Source: Flavobacteriales bacterium (GTDB lineage: Bacteria > Bacteroidota > Bacteroidia > Flavobacteriales_E > Vicingaceae). Taken from it: DNA of 64,000 nt. Below the pieces are notes generated by a model that had not been told where the DNA came from, searched no databases, and saw only the letters and a program-made list of their open reading frames with translations. The translations under genes and the position numbers were made by a program. Shown piece by piece: positions 32,055 to 41,282 of the stretch; the stretch's first letter is position 1, and each line of letters opens with the position of its first letter. The stretch covers positions 62,001-126,000 of the forward strand of contig JABWCF010000009.1 in NCBI GenBank assembly GCA_013359255.1, in the 5' to 3' direction.

Positions 32055-35000
32055 TTAAATGTCTAAACTTAAAGAAAGATAAAAAATAGGCTTTTGTATT
32101 ACTCTATCTACCACACCCCAAGCCCAATCTGCTTTCACAAAGTAACCCAAAAATTTGGTTCTTACACCAAAACCATATCCGCCTACAATGGGTTCATAAT
32201 TATCGAACAGCGTAATGGTAATGGGGCCATCAATAATTTCTTTTTTATTTAAAGAATTTTGGTCGGAATAAGGCGAAAGCCCATTCCAGGCACACCCCAA
32301 ATCGCCAAAAGCGGTAATTTGGAAATTAGTTATAAATGCCGATTTTATAGGCCTCTGAGAAAAATATTTAAAAATTGGCCAACGGATTTCTGAATTTACA
32401 ACGGCAAAATTATTTCCGTTTCGAATGTTTTGGTTAAAACCTCGCATAGGTGAAGCTAATGTTTGAAAACGGTAGTTCTGAGAATAATCTATTTTTTGTT
32501 CATAATTAAATCGGTCGCGATTACCCAGTATAATCCAATCGTCAACACTACCTAAATAGTGGATGAGTTTTTGTGAGCCAAAAGAAGTTCCTCCTGCCAC
32601 ACGAGTTACCCAAATAAGTTCACGATGAATTTTTTGGTATCTGCGAAAATCCATTCCCATTACAATGGTATGAATTCGGTCTTTGTATAAACCTATTAAT
32701 GGGTTGTCGGCAAATGTAAAAACTTCACTGTTTTTTTCTGCTTGTTGGTAATATTCTGCAAAAAGCTTAAACTTGGTTCCGTAGTAAATATTCAGCATAC
32801 GAAAACGGGAATTATCAAACACGTATGATAGTTTGGCCACTCCCCAGTAATCGTTGAAAGGTTGTTGTGCTAACATGCTGAGTTCGGTTGATTTGGGAAC
32901 CACATTATCATGCCGCATACCCAACACCGCTCTAATGCTTGATACCTCGCTAAACGGATATTTTAATGAATATAAAAGCTCGTTGGTTCTATATCCGTAA
33001 ACCGAAAGACCTCGAGTTTGTCTGTTTTCTCTGCGTGTTGCAATTACTTCCTTATCCAGTCTGCGGGCTAAATTTTGATAGCCCATAAAATACTCCATTC
33101 CATTTCCACCAATTCTAATTCCTCCGTAAATTTTATGGTCTTCCATTACATCGCTTATTCCAAAACGCACTACGGCACCAAGCCCCGGACTAATATATGG
33201 TCCACCATTAAACATTTGGTACTGCCCATTTACAAAATTTCCATTGAGTTGTGTAACGGAATTATCATTTAAAAAAGAAAGAAAATATTTGCGTTGTTGA
33301 GTTAGCTTAAACACCTCCGTTTCCGATGTATCAGATTGTAAGGTATTAGCTTTTATACCCATTATAGGCCTTTCTTTTTTATTTTCGTTGTTTTCGTTAC
33401 CTATAGTTACTACTTTCTTTTTAACTTTTACTTCTGCGTTTATTTCTTCTTCAAAGCGATAATTTTTGATATCAACCTCTCCTTTCTCAAAAACTGTATC
33501 GGTAAATGTAGGATACACTATAAAGGACTCAGCTTTAATCTGCATTTTATCGGCACTTTTATCTTGGCCTTTACTTAGCTCTTTCGACCATTCTATATCA
33601 TCTATTTTATTCAAATAAAGCCTGTATTTCCCTTTGTTGTACGTTATTTTTGTGTAACTATTATTTTTCGGTTCAATGTTGTATTCTTCTATATTTCTTC
33701 GGTAGTTAGAAACGGGTTTAGTTACATAGAAATAACTATAATGTATAGAGGTATCTATATGAGAAATGGTACTATCGAAATAAGCCGAATAGCGATTAAT
33801 GGTACCGTTGTATGGAGCCAAGAAATACAGCAATGAATCTTTTGAGGCGGGCATTTTTTCAGAAATAGCAGGGGTATTTGTTACGCGTTGCAATACCTTA
33901 TCGTTAGCAGGGTCTAAAATAAAAATATCATAATGCATGGGCATAAGATTAATTTCTACTTTTTGCCTAAGGGTATCATCGGGTCTGTTCGATTCAAATA
34001 CAATATTACCGGTATTCGCAATGAATGAAGGGTTTAAATCATCGTAAGGATCATCGGTAAGTTTTTTTTGTGTGTTAGGACCAATATTATAGAGGTAGAT
34101 ATCTGACCTACCTTTATGAACGGCCGATAAAACCATTTGCCGGCCATTTGGAGAGTATGAAAAAGAAAGAACCTTATCAAGCAAAAAAACAGGTTTGGTT
34201 TCGAGCAACTGCTCTTCTAAATCGTATTGCATTAATAATACTTTTCCTTTGTACTCTGCAAAAAAAGCAAGTGTTTTACCCGATGGGTGCCAGCCTAGTA
34301 CGGGAAAAGAATAATCGTTTATGCGATCTAACTTTTTATCTCCTTTGTATAAGAGTTTTCTTTTTTTCGTTTTGATGTTGTACAGAAACACCTTGTATTG
34401 CCCCATCTGATTCGTAACATATGCCACATGTTCTCCATCGGCAGAGAGTTGAAGGTGCATATATACCCGATTTCTTCGGGTTTTAATTTTTACTTCACTA
34501 TCGGGTACTGAAACAGAAATTCTGTCTTGTGCCGAAAATTTATCTTCGTAATAAGCCTGATACTCTTTACTTAAACTTTTTATAGACATGCCTAGCACAA
34601 AGAGAAATCCGCTTTCTATATTCCGACTTAGCCTAGCCATAGAAATAATATTCGGAATAACAGAAGCCCCATAGGTTTCGGCAATGTAATGCCAAATAGC
34701 ATGCCCTGCTAAAATGGCTTCATCACCCTGAAGTTTATTAAACTTTTTAAACTTTCCGGTAGAGATGCCGTCTTTAATTCGGTTTTCTACTTCTGGTGTC
34801 CAACCGCGTGATCGGTATGAAATAAGGCCTTTCATGTACCATTCCGGAAAAACCATGAGCGAAGAATTTTTTAATACCTCCCGCCAATTACTTCCATATA
34901 CAATTTGGTTTAAAAACACTTCGGAAACACCTGCTTTTATTTGGGTTTCCAAATTAGTATAGCTTCCGTCAAAATACAAAAAAACTTTTGAACCGAATAT

Positions 35001-35387
35001 TTGTGAAACTCCGCCAATATTATATTGTTCATTATCTACTATGCCTACATTGCTTTGTTTAAACTGCGAAAGTTTTTTATAAATTACAAACTGGATACGG
35101 TCTTCCACAAAAAAATCAAAATACTCTTCGGTTTCGTTTATATACTTATCGGCCACTCTGGCGGTGTATTCAGCCAAATCTTTTCCACCTTCGTAAAAAT
35201 AGGTTTCGTATTTTTTAAAACGGAAATACTGCCAATTAAATCCATCGTATTGTACTCGGTTTTTACCAAATTCGGTTTGCGAGCCATTATAAAATTGGCT
35301 GCTAGCCGGTGTTATAGCAAAAACGAAACCAATTAATAATATGAATCGTGAACAAGAGTACACTACAAAAACTCGTTTAATAAGCAA
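32055..35387 (-). CDS. Very large TolB-like β-propeller protein with outer-membrane barrel C-terminus
   Basis: About 1110 residues. Start set at TTG 35387, giving signal peptide LIKRVFVVYSCSRFILLIGF; the ATG at 35486 would overlap the divergent MBL gene, and GTG 35363 is another option. N-terminal part (about 60-300) resembles peptidase-MA-like domains, with FPEWYMKGLISYRSRGWTP but no HExxH, so it is probably inactive. A TolB-type propeller (about 340-600, SFSYSPNGRQMVLSAVHKGR) follows, then a charged linker, then β-strands ending in an aromatic residue pattern (YFVKADWAWGV ... FYLSLSLDI) typical of an outer-membrane barrel. I know similar Bacteroidota proteins but no assigned function. Confidence 0.75.
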   Translation of the reverse strand: MLIKRVFVVYSCSRFILLIGFVFAITPASSQFYNGSQTEFGKNRVQYDGFNWQYFRFKKYETYFYEGGKDLAEYTARVADKYINETEEYFDFFVEDRIQFVIYKKLSQFKQSNVGIVDNEQYNIGGVSQIFGSKVFLYFDGSYTNLETQIKAGVSEVFLNQIVYGSNWREVLKNSSLMVFPEWYMKGLISYRSRGWTPEVENRIKDGISTGKFKKFNKLQGDEAILAGHAIWHYIAETYGASVIPNIISMARLSRNIESGFLFVLGMSIKSLSKEYQAYYEDKFSAQDRISVSVPDSEVKIKTRRNRVYMHLQLSADGEHVAYVTNQMGQYKVFLYNIKTKKRKLLYKGDKKLDRINDYSFPVLGWHPSGKTLAFFAEYKGKVLLMQYDLEEQLLETKPVFLLDKVLSFSYSPNGRQMVLSAVHKGRSDIYLYNIGPNTQKKLTDDPYDDLNPSFIANTGNIVFESNRPDDTLRQKVEINLMPMHYDIFILDPANDKVLQRVTNTPAISEKMPASKDSLLYFLAPYNGTINRYSAYFDSTISHIDTSIHYSYFYVTKPVSNYRRNIEEYNIEPKNNSYTKITYNKGKYRLYLNKIDDIEWSKELSKGQDKSADKMQIKAESFIVYPTFTDTVFEKGEVDIKNYRFEEEINAEVKVKKKVVTIGNENNENKKERPIMGIKANTLQSDTSETEVFKLTQQRKYFLSFLNDNSVTQLNGNFVNGQYQMFNGGPYISPGLGAVVRFGISDVMEDHKIYGGIRIGGNGMEYFMGYQNLARRLDKEVIATRRENRQTRGLSVYGYRTNELLYSLKYPFSEVSSIRAVLGMRHDNVVPKSTELSMLAQQPFNDYWGVAKLSYVFDNSRFRMLNIYYGTKFKLFAEYYQQAEKNSEVFTFADNPLIGLYKDRIHTIVMGMDFRRYQKIHRELIWVTRVAGGTSFGSQKLIHYLGSVDDWIILGNRDRFNYEQKIDYSQNYRFQTLASPMRGFNQNIRNGNNFAVVNSEIRWPIFKYFSQRPIKSAFITNFQITAFGDLGCAWNGLSPYSDQNSLNKKEIIDGPITITLFDNYEPIVGGYGFGVRTKFLGYFVKADWAWGVVDRVIQKPIFYLSLSLDI

Positions 35388-35447
35388 TGCGTAAAGGTAA
35401 GAATTTACATTTGGAAATGGTATTTTTGAACCGTATAATTTCCACTT

Positions 35448-36089
35448 ATGATTATTGTAGAAAAATTCAGCTTCAATCCGTTTCAAGAAAACACTTTTAT
35501 TTTATTTGATGAAACTAAAGAATGTGTTATTATTGACCCTGGTTGTTACTACACCGAAGAGGAGCAAACCTTAAGCAATTTTATTGAAAAGAACAAGTTG
35601 AAACCGGTTAGCCTTTTGCTTACCCATGCCCATATAGACCACGTACTTGGCTGTAATTATATTTTAAAGAAATACGGTTTACTGCCCACAATGCACCCGG
35701 CAGAAAACTTTAATATAGAGAGTGTAGAGCAAATTGGCAAAATGTACGGAATACCCAATGCAAGCAATCCTCAAAAACCCCAACATTACCTCTCTGAAAA
35801 CCAAAAATTCACTTTTGGGAACTGTGTTTTAGAACTACTGTTTGTGCCCGGTCATTCACCCGGCCATTTAGCTTTTGTTTGCCATGACCAACAATTTGTT
35901 ATAAATGGCGATGTACTTTTTTATGAGAGCATTGGTCGTACCGACTTGCCTGGCGGAGACTTTGATACCCTAATAAAAAGTATAAAAGAAAAAATGTTTG
36001 CTTTACCCGATGAATATACGGTTTATTGCGGCCACGGACCGGAAACTTCTATAAAACACGAAAAAGAATTTAATCCGTTCTTAAACTGA
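35448..36089 (+). CDS. MBL-fold metallo-hydrolase (glyoxalase II-like)
   Basis: 213 residues. Metal site THAHIDHVLGC (HxHxDH), third His in VPGHSPGHLAF, Asp in NGDVLF, last His in YCGHGPETS. Small cytosolic type with no extra domains, as in glyoxalase II or persulfide-dioxygenase relatives. A TATTTTTG box (35421-35428) lies 20 bp before the ATG, and the gene diverges from the TolB-like gene. Confidence 0.92.
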   Translation: MIIVEKFSFNPFQENTFILFDETKECVIIDPGCYYTEEEQTLSNFIEKNKLKPVSLLLTHAHIDHVLGCNYILKKYGLLPTMHPAENFNIESVEQIGKMYGIPNASNPQKPQHYLSENQKFTFGNCVLELLFVPGHSPGHLAFVCHDQQFVINGDVLFYESIGRTDLPGGDFDTLIKSIKEKMFALPDEYTVYCGHGPETSIKHEKEFNPFLN

Positions 36090-36110
36090 TTTTTTGTAAA
36101 AAGGAGTAAA

Positions 36111-37049
36111 TTACTCTACACCCTTCAACTTTGGTGATTTTCCATCGGGCCCCACACCGGCAGGGTTGTAAACAGGCGGGCAATCGTTTTTAGCTTTTCT
36201 AATAAACATAAACCTTACACTTATTAGCATGGGTCGATACCTACTATTAAAATAAGGGAGGGTAGAAACAATATGAGTAAAAGCAAGAATATTAAAAATG
36301 GGCATTTCTAAAGTGGGCACAATCAATAATCGTTCTTTGGCTCTTATACCAAAACCAAATTTATAATGTAACTGCAACGGCATTTGTACAGGAAAAGTTA
36401 CTCCTCCGTTTTTGGATAAAGCCAAACCTCCACTTCTGTTAGGAATTAAGGTATAATCGAAGTTTACTCCTAATGCATTGGTTATAAATAGGCGGCCATT
36501 AATATGCCGTTGGCTTACTGCATTAAAATGAAGAGAAAGAAAATGGTCGGAAAAAGTTTGTTTTATTTCTGTTTCACTTAACATAACATTATTAATCCAG
36601 TTTTGCTGAATAAACTTTTTCGAACCACGCAACATTTTGTAACTTAATCCAAAATCAATGTATTCAACACCTCTCGGTCTTCGGAAAGAATGAAACCAAC
36701 CTAGTTCTGCCATTAATCCGAACCGTCCTCGGGGCAACGCATCATAATTATTGCTTAATATAACAGATGAACCTGCCGTATCGGTAAGGTTAGAAACCAT
36801 TTCATCTTTATCGCCCGGGTACGCCAGCATATAGGTTGGACCTATACCGAATAACCAACCTCCTAATCGATATTTGGTTTCCAAGGGAAAAACATCAAAA
36901 TCGTTTCGTTTTTTATTTTTATTTAGGTAGCCTTGTCCATGTCCGTATTCCTGTTTCGTTTTCTTAGTTTGTTTTTTCTTGTTTTGGGCAATTAGAAGTG
37001 ATGGGATAAAAAGAAATAGGAAGAAAATATATTTTAAGAAATTTCTCAT
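36111..37049 (-). CDS. Putative outer-membrane β-barrel protein
   Basis: 312 residues. Signal peptide (about 1-21, FLFLFIPSLLIAQ), a basic low-complexity stretch (KKKQTKKTKQE), then alternating β-strands ending in aromatic residues (RPMLISVRFMFIR near the end). It overlaps the KMO stop by 1 bp (TAATG), so it is coupled to the kynurenine genes, but nothing shows a metabolic link. Family not firmly recognised; PorT-like proteins have a similar outline. Confidence 0.65.
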   Translation of the reverse strand: MRNFLKYIFFLFLFIPSLLIAQNKKKQTKKTKQEYGHGQGYLNKNKKRNDFDVFPLETKYRLGGWLFGIGPTYMLAYPGDKDEMVSNLTDTAGSSVILSNNYDALPRGRFGLMAELGWFHSFRRPRGVEYIDFGLSYKMLRGSKKFIQQNWINNVMLSETEIKQTFSDHFLSLHFNAVSQRHINGRLFITNALGVNFDYTLIPNRSGGLALSKNGGVTFPVQMPLQLHYKFGFGIRAKERLLIVPTLEMPIFNILAFTHIVSTLPYFNSRYRPMLISVRFMFIRKAKNDCPPVYNPAGVGPDGKSPKLKGVE

Positions 37050-38386
37050 TACAACATATTTAAAATTTTATTTTCAATTTCGGTACTGTTCCATTTCTCC
37101 TCGATGCTTTCTAAGGTCAATATTTTTTCCATTATTTCATCGTGTTTTTTACTGGTACTTAATGCCTCATGGTATGGTATGTTACTGAATTTTACCTGAG
37201 AGTATAACGGAAGCCATTTGTTAGGATATTTTTCCTGCATTTTATCTTCTATTTTTTTTCTAAGCATAAACGAAGGTTCTGCTACCAGATGCCTCATCTC
37301 TATAAAATTTCGGAGCGATAACTCTGCTATAGCATCTCCATTTGGTTTTCTTAATTGATGATAGTCCATAAGCAGAGATTCCATGTCTGTATCGCCTATT
37401 TTTTCGAGCAAGGAATTAAATACAAAACAATCTTCAAACCCACAATTCATACCCTCGCCATAAAAGGGAACAATGGCATGAGCCGCATCGCCTATGAGTG
37501 CCACTTTGCCTTTATGCACCCAAGGAGAACAGCGTACAATAGCTAATGAAGATGTTTTATTCTCAAAAAAATCATGTACTAAAGTGGGCATTAAATCAAT
37601 TGCATCGGGGAATACTTCTTTAAAAAAATGGATTAAATCGTTTTCATTTTTAATTTTATCGAAAGAGTGTTCCCCTTCGTACGGAAAGAAAAGTGTACAT
37701 GTAAAGCTGCCATCGGTATTAGCTAAGGCCATCAGCATAAACTCACGCCTTGGCCATATGTGCAAACCATTTTTATCTAATTGATGTGTTCCATCGATAT
37801 TGGCGGGAATAACCAGTTCTTTGTATCCATGCTCAATGTATTCGATAGAAAAATTAAATCGATCTTTTTGCATCATTTTTTGCCTTACGAGCGAATAAGC
37901 CCCGTCTGCTCCAAAAAGTAAATCTGCTGCAACATCTATGTTTTTACCATTTTCAGTGTGTTCAAAAGTGGCATAAGCATGGTCTAAATCTACATCTGTG
38001 CATTTATAGTTAAAGTGTAAGGAAACATTTGGAAATTTTTCTGCTATGTCTAGTAATTTAGCATTAAGCCCACCTCTGGAAACCGACCATATTGCTTTAT
38101 TCTCTATAGAATACGGATGTTTGGTTTGATTACCGTGCACATCATGTGTAATGCGGGCATATACCGGAACCGTAATTTTTTTTATTTCCTCCTCTAACCC
38201 TGCTGCCTGTATAGCATTCCATCCACGGTGCGATATTACAAGATTAATAGAACGGCCTGCCAGTATATTTGTTTTTCTTAAATCAGGTCTTCTCTCATAT
38301 ACGTTTATATTATATCCTTTTTTGGCTAAAAAAATGGCGAGTAAACTTCCCACTAAACCTCCGCCAACAATGGTAATATTTTTCAT
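37049..38386 (-). CDS. kmo: Kynurenine 3-monooxygenase
   Basis: 445 residues. FAD-binding NITIVGGGLVGSLLAIFLAK at the N-terminus, ribose-binding LIGDAAHAIVPFYGEGMNCG near residue 300, and a C-terminal helical region (about 380-445). It hydroxylates L-kynurenine to 3-hydroxykynurenine with NADPH and O2. It begins 3 bp after the kynureninase stop, so the two are one transcription unit. Eukaryote-like KMO genes are known in Bacteroidota and a few proteobacteria; no tryptophan dioxygenase or 3-hydroxyanthranilate dioxygenase is in this window. Confidence 0.92.
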   Translation of the reverse strand: MKNITIVGGGLVGSLLAIFLAKKGYNINVYERRPDLRKTNILAGRSINLVISHRGWNAIQAAGLEEEIKKITVPVYARITHDVHGNQTKHPYSIENKAIWSVSRGGLNAKLLDIAEKFPNVSLHFNYKCTDVDLDHAYATFEHTENGKNIDVAADLLFGADGAYSLVRQKMMQKDRFNFSIEYIEHGYKELVIPANIDGTHQLDKNGLHIWPRREFMLMALANTDGSFTCTLFFPYEGEHSFDKIKNENDLIHFFKEVFPDAIDLMPTLVHDFFENKTSSLAIVRCSPWVHKGKVALIGDAAHAIVPFYGEGMNCGFEDCFVFNSLLEKIGDTDMESLLMDYHQLRKPNGDAIAELSLRNFIEMRHLVAEPSFMLRKKIEDKMQEKYPNKWLPLYSQVKFSNIPYHEALSTSKKHDEIMEKILTLESIEEKWNSTEIENKILNML

Positions 38387-38389
38387 ATT

Positions 38390-39682
38390 CTATATGTTTT
38401 TAAATGCGTTGTTAAGTAGTTGGCCAAATACAAATACATCTTCAAAGGAGTTGTATAATGGAACCGGAGCAAGGCGAATTACATTGGGTTCTCTCCAGTC
38501 GGCTATTACACCGTTGTCGCTCAAATAATCAAAAATTTTCTTTCCATTGTTTCCTGTTAACACAGATAACTGACAACCACGTTCGGATATGTTTCTTGGA
38601 GTAATGATTTGCAGATTGGCATTTTTATTTTCGGCACACACCGTATCAATAATGTATTCTAAATAGCCCGTAAGGCGGTGGCTTTTTTCGCACAATGCAT
38701 CAAACCCTGCTTTTGCAAACACCTCTAACGCTACTTTGTGCGGAGCCATAGCAAAAACAGCGGCATTGCTCAGTTGCCAACCATCAGCTCCGAAGGCAGG
38801 GGTAAAACCGGGTTCCATTAAAAAACGTTTGTTTGCCGGATAGCCCCACCAACCTGCAAAACGAGGCAACTCTTTGTTATTTGCAAATTTTTCATGGGTA
38901 AAAATTCCGGATACACTTCCTGGTCCGGAATTTAAATATTTATAAGAACACCATGCTGCAAAATCTACATTCCATTCGTGCAGATTTAATTGAATATTTC
39001 CTGCAGCATGGGCTAAATCGAAACCGGCATAGGCACCCGCCTTATGAGCCGCTTGTGTAATTTCTTTGATATTAAATACCTGCCCGGTATAATAGTTTAC
39101 TCCTCCAATAAATACTAAAGCCAACTCATTTTTATTTTCTTCTATTGCTCTTAAAATATCTTCGTGTTTTATGGTATGCTCTCCCTCTCTTGGCTGTACT
39201 TCTATTAAATGCTCCTTTGTATTTAATCCATGAAATTTAAGTTGCGATTCGATGGCATAATAATCAGACGGGAAAGGTTTGGCTTCACATAGTATTTTAG
39301 TACGTTTACCTTGTGGCTGATAAAAAGAAACCATCAATAAATGGATGTTTACAGTTAATCCGTTCATTACGGTTACCTCGTGTGGTAGTGCCCCTACCAA
39401 ATGGGTTAGTGGTTCTTTAAACATTTCGTGGTAAGAAAACCATGGATTTTTTGCTTTGAAATGGCCTTCTACACCATACTTCTCCCAGTCGTTTAATTCG
39501 TTGAATAGTGCCTGCTTTACCGAAACAGGCTGCAAACCCAAAGAATTTCCTGTAAAATAAATAACCTCTTTGCCGTTGTGTTGAGGAAACAAAAATTCTT
39601 TTCTAAACTTATAAAGTGGGTCGGTAGCATCGGCTGATAAAGCAAATCCTATGTCGTTTCTGTAATCCATATTAGGGTTCAT
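38390..39682 (-). CDS. kynU: Kynureninase
   Basis: 430 residues, fold type I PLP enzyme. PLP lysine in WCSYKYLNSGPGSVSG, FDLAHAAGNIQLNL upstream, EPGFTPAFGADGWQLSN downstream. It cleaves kynurenine or 3-hydroxykynurenine to anthranilate or 3-hydroxyanthranilate plus alanine. It lies between a UbiA-like gene (22 bp upstream) and KMO, all on the minus strand. Confidence 0.94.
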   Translation of the reverse strand: MNPNMDYRNDIGFALSADATDPLYKFRKEFLFPQHNGKEVIYFTGNSLGLQPVSVKQALFNELNDWEKYGVEGHFKAKNPWFSYHEMFKEPLTHLVGALPHEVTVMNGLTVNIHLLMVSFYQPQGKRTKILCEAKPFPSDYYAIESQLKFHGLNTKEHLIEVQPREGEHTIKHEDILRAIEENKNELALVFIGGVNYYTGQVFNIKEITQAAHKAGAYAGFDLAHAAGNIQLNLHEWNVDFAAWCSYKYLNSGPGSVSGIFTHEKFANNKELPRFAGWWGYPANKRFLMEPGFTPAFGADGWQLSNAAVFAMAPHKVALEVFAKAGFDALCEKSHRLTGYLEYIIDTVCAENKNANLQIITPRNISERGCQLSVLTGNNGKKIFDYLSDNGVIADWREPNVIRLAPVPLYNSFEDVFVFGQLLNNAFKNI

Positions 39683-39704
39683 CTATTTGCCAAAGGTAAA
39701 AAAC

Positions 39705-40529
39705 TTAAAAGAAACCTTTTGCCATATAAAAGAATAAAAAACGAGCAATCAAAGTAGCTTCTAAAAAAAAAGAATAATAGTATTCGCTTTTAGTTTGAGT
39801 AGCATTTAAAATAAAAATAGCAGCATAAATGACCGAGAAAACAGATCCTATGCTGTATGCTTTTTGTTCACTCATTAGGGCAAATGCAAGAGATAGAGAA
39901 AGAGAGATAATACAAATAATTTTAGTTTTACTTACACCAATTAATCTGGGAAGTGTGTTTGTATTAGTACTTTTATCTACCTCCATATCGCGAATATCAA
40001 ATGGTTGTGTAACCGAAAAAATAAAGAAAAACATCTCTGCTCCGTAAATAATTGCAAGATGATTTATTTCGGCATTTGAATAATAGGGCAGCCCAACGGA
40101 AGCTATTGTCCAAGCCAAAGCAACAGAAAAAGTTTTAGCCACCGGTAATGATCTCACTCCTTTAGGGAGCAAACGAGGCACATAGACATAAAATATAGAC
40201 AAGGCTACCATTAATAAAATAAAGTATTGTACAATATATGTAAATGTAAAAAAAAGAAGGGTACAAGCCATTGAAGTAACTATAGCCACAACCAATAGCA
40301 CTTTGCTATTTTTATCATACCATTTCCATCTTTCAAACTCAATTAATGAAGGATATTTTCTGAGAATGTACAATCTTTGTAAATTGTATAAGGCTAGTAC
40401 CGAAAAAAAAACAAATAGGGGTGCGTATTCATTCTGAGAAGATACAAAGACTTGAAAATACAACATACACAGAAACATTGCACCCAAAGCCACCCACACA
40501 TTTAAACGGATAAGCAAAGAAAAAAACAA
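39705..40529 (-). CDS. UbiA-superfamily-like membrane protein
   Basis: 274 residues, about eight membrane helices. The second Asp-rich motif is readable as FDIRDMEVDKSTNT, typical of UbiA prenyltransferases, followed by LPRLIGVSKT. The first motif, normally NDxxDxxxD, is replaced by YNLQRLYILRKYP, so the canonical prenyl-diphosphate site is incomplete. It may be a diverged or non-catalytic member. Genomic neighbours are the kynurenine genes, but a role in that pathway is not implied. Confidence 0.75.
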   Translation of the reverse strand: MFFSLLIRLNVWVALGAMFLCMLYFQVFVSSQNEYAPLFVFFSVLALYNLQRLYILRKYPSLIEFERWKWYDKNSKVLLVVAIVTSMACTLLFFTFTYIVQYFILLMVALSIFYVYVPRLLPKGVRSLPVAKTFSVALAWTIASVGLPYYSNAEINHLAIIYGAEMFFFIFSVTQPFDIRDMEVDKSTNTNTLPRLIGVSKTKIICIISLSLSLAFALMSEQKAYSIGSVFSVIYAAIFILNATQTKSEYYYSFFLEATLIARFLFFYMAKGFF

Positions 40530-40538
40530 AATAAAAAA

Positions 40539-41165
40539 TTATTGATTATTTACAACAACGGAAGAAACGGCAAAACCAAGCCCAAAGCCTATTACACTGC
40601 TTAATAAAGAACGCTGCACTTTTCTAGAGCGTGCTACTCTTTCATAACCATATAAATAATTTTCTTTAATCATATATCCCTTGTTGCTTACCTTACTAGT
40701 ATTTACCCTAATTTTAGGCAATAGCTGAAAAGCGGTATAAACAAAAGGGGTGGCAATTAAAATGATTCCTCCATCGTAGCCCATATATGCACCGGCAGCT
40801 CCGCCTACAATAACTCCTCCAATAACACTTGCAGTGGGCTTATACCCTAAATCGGCATCTTTTTCACCGTATATGAAGTGTTTCATGTCCTCTTCGAGCA
40901 AATAGTTTCCCATGCTTGAATCTTGTTTATAAACCACTACCTCTCTGCCATTTTGGGTGTAAGAAAAAACCCTGTACTTTTCTATCAATTGTTCTCTTAA
41001 TTCTGTTTTTCTTTGGTATTCGTACTTTAGTTCATACTCTGTTTCTGTTAGCACTTTTCCGGTTATTTCTTTTCCGGTTAGGAGTAATATTTTATCTTGA
41101 GCGTTTACCTTGCACAACAGAAATAAGTTGCTAAGAAATAGTAAAATATAAATTAAATGTTTCAT
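40539..41165 (-). CDS. Hypothetical exported protein with glycine-rich membrane segments
   Basis: 208 residues. Signal peptide (about 1-22), a β-rich domain (about 25-85, LLTGKEITGKVLTETEYELKY), then two glycine-rich hydrophobic segments (about 110-145, ASVIGGVIVGGAAGAYMGYDGG; about 190-205). Family not recognised. First gene of the minus-strand operon with the UbiA-like, kynU, kmo and OMP genes. Confidence 0.6.
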   Translation of the reverse strand: MKHLIYILLFLSNLFLLCKVNAQDKILLLTGKEITGKVLTETEYELKYEYQRKTELREQLIEKYRVFSYTQNGREVVVYKQDSSMGNYLLEEDMKHFIYGEKDADLGYKPTASVIGGVIVGGAAGAYMGYDGGIILIATPFVYTAFQLLPKIRVNTSKVSNKGYMIKENYLYGYERVARSRKVQRSLLSSVIGFGLGFAVSSVVVNNQ

Positions 41166-41251
41166 TAATCAATGAATATGCGCCAAATTTAGCAATAGAA
41201 ACGAGGCTAAGAAATTTTTAAACAAAAAAACCGCCTGCCTTAGAATAGTTC

Positions 41252-41259
41252 TATATTTG
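41252..41259 (+). promoter_or_regulatory. -7 box of gcvP
   Basis: TATATTTG matches TAnnTTTG exactly, 24 bp before the gcvP ATG. A matching TTG partner is not obvious. No glycine riboswitch is seen in this leader. Confidence 0.5.
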
Positions 41260-41282
41260 TTTCCCAATTAAAAAACATACTT

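Noticed and set aside
41166-41282. Glycine riboswitch before gcvP
   Set aside because: The leader is only about 120 bp including promoter and shows no tandem aptamer-like helices.
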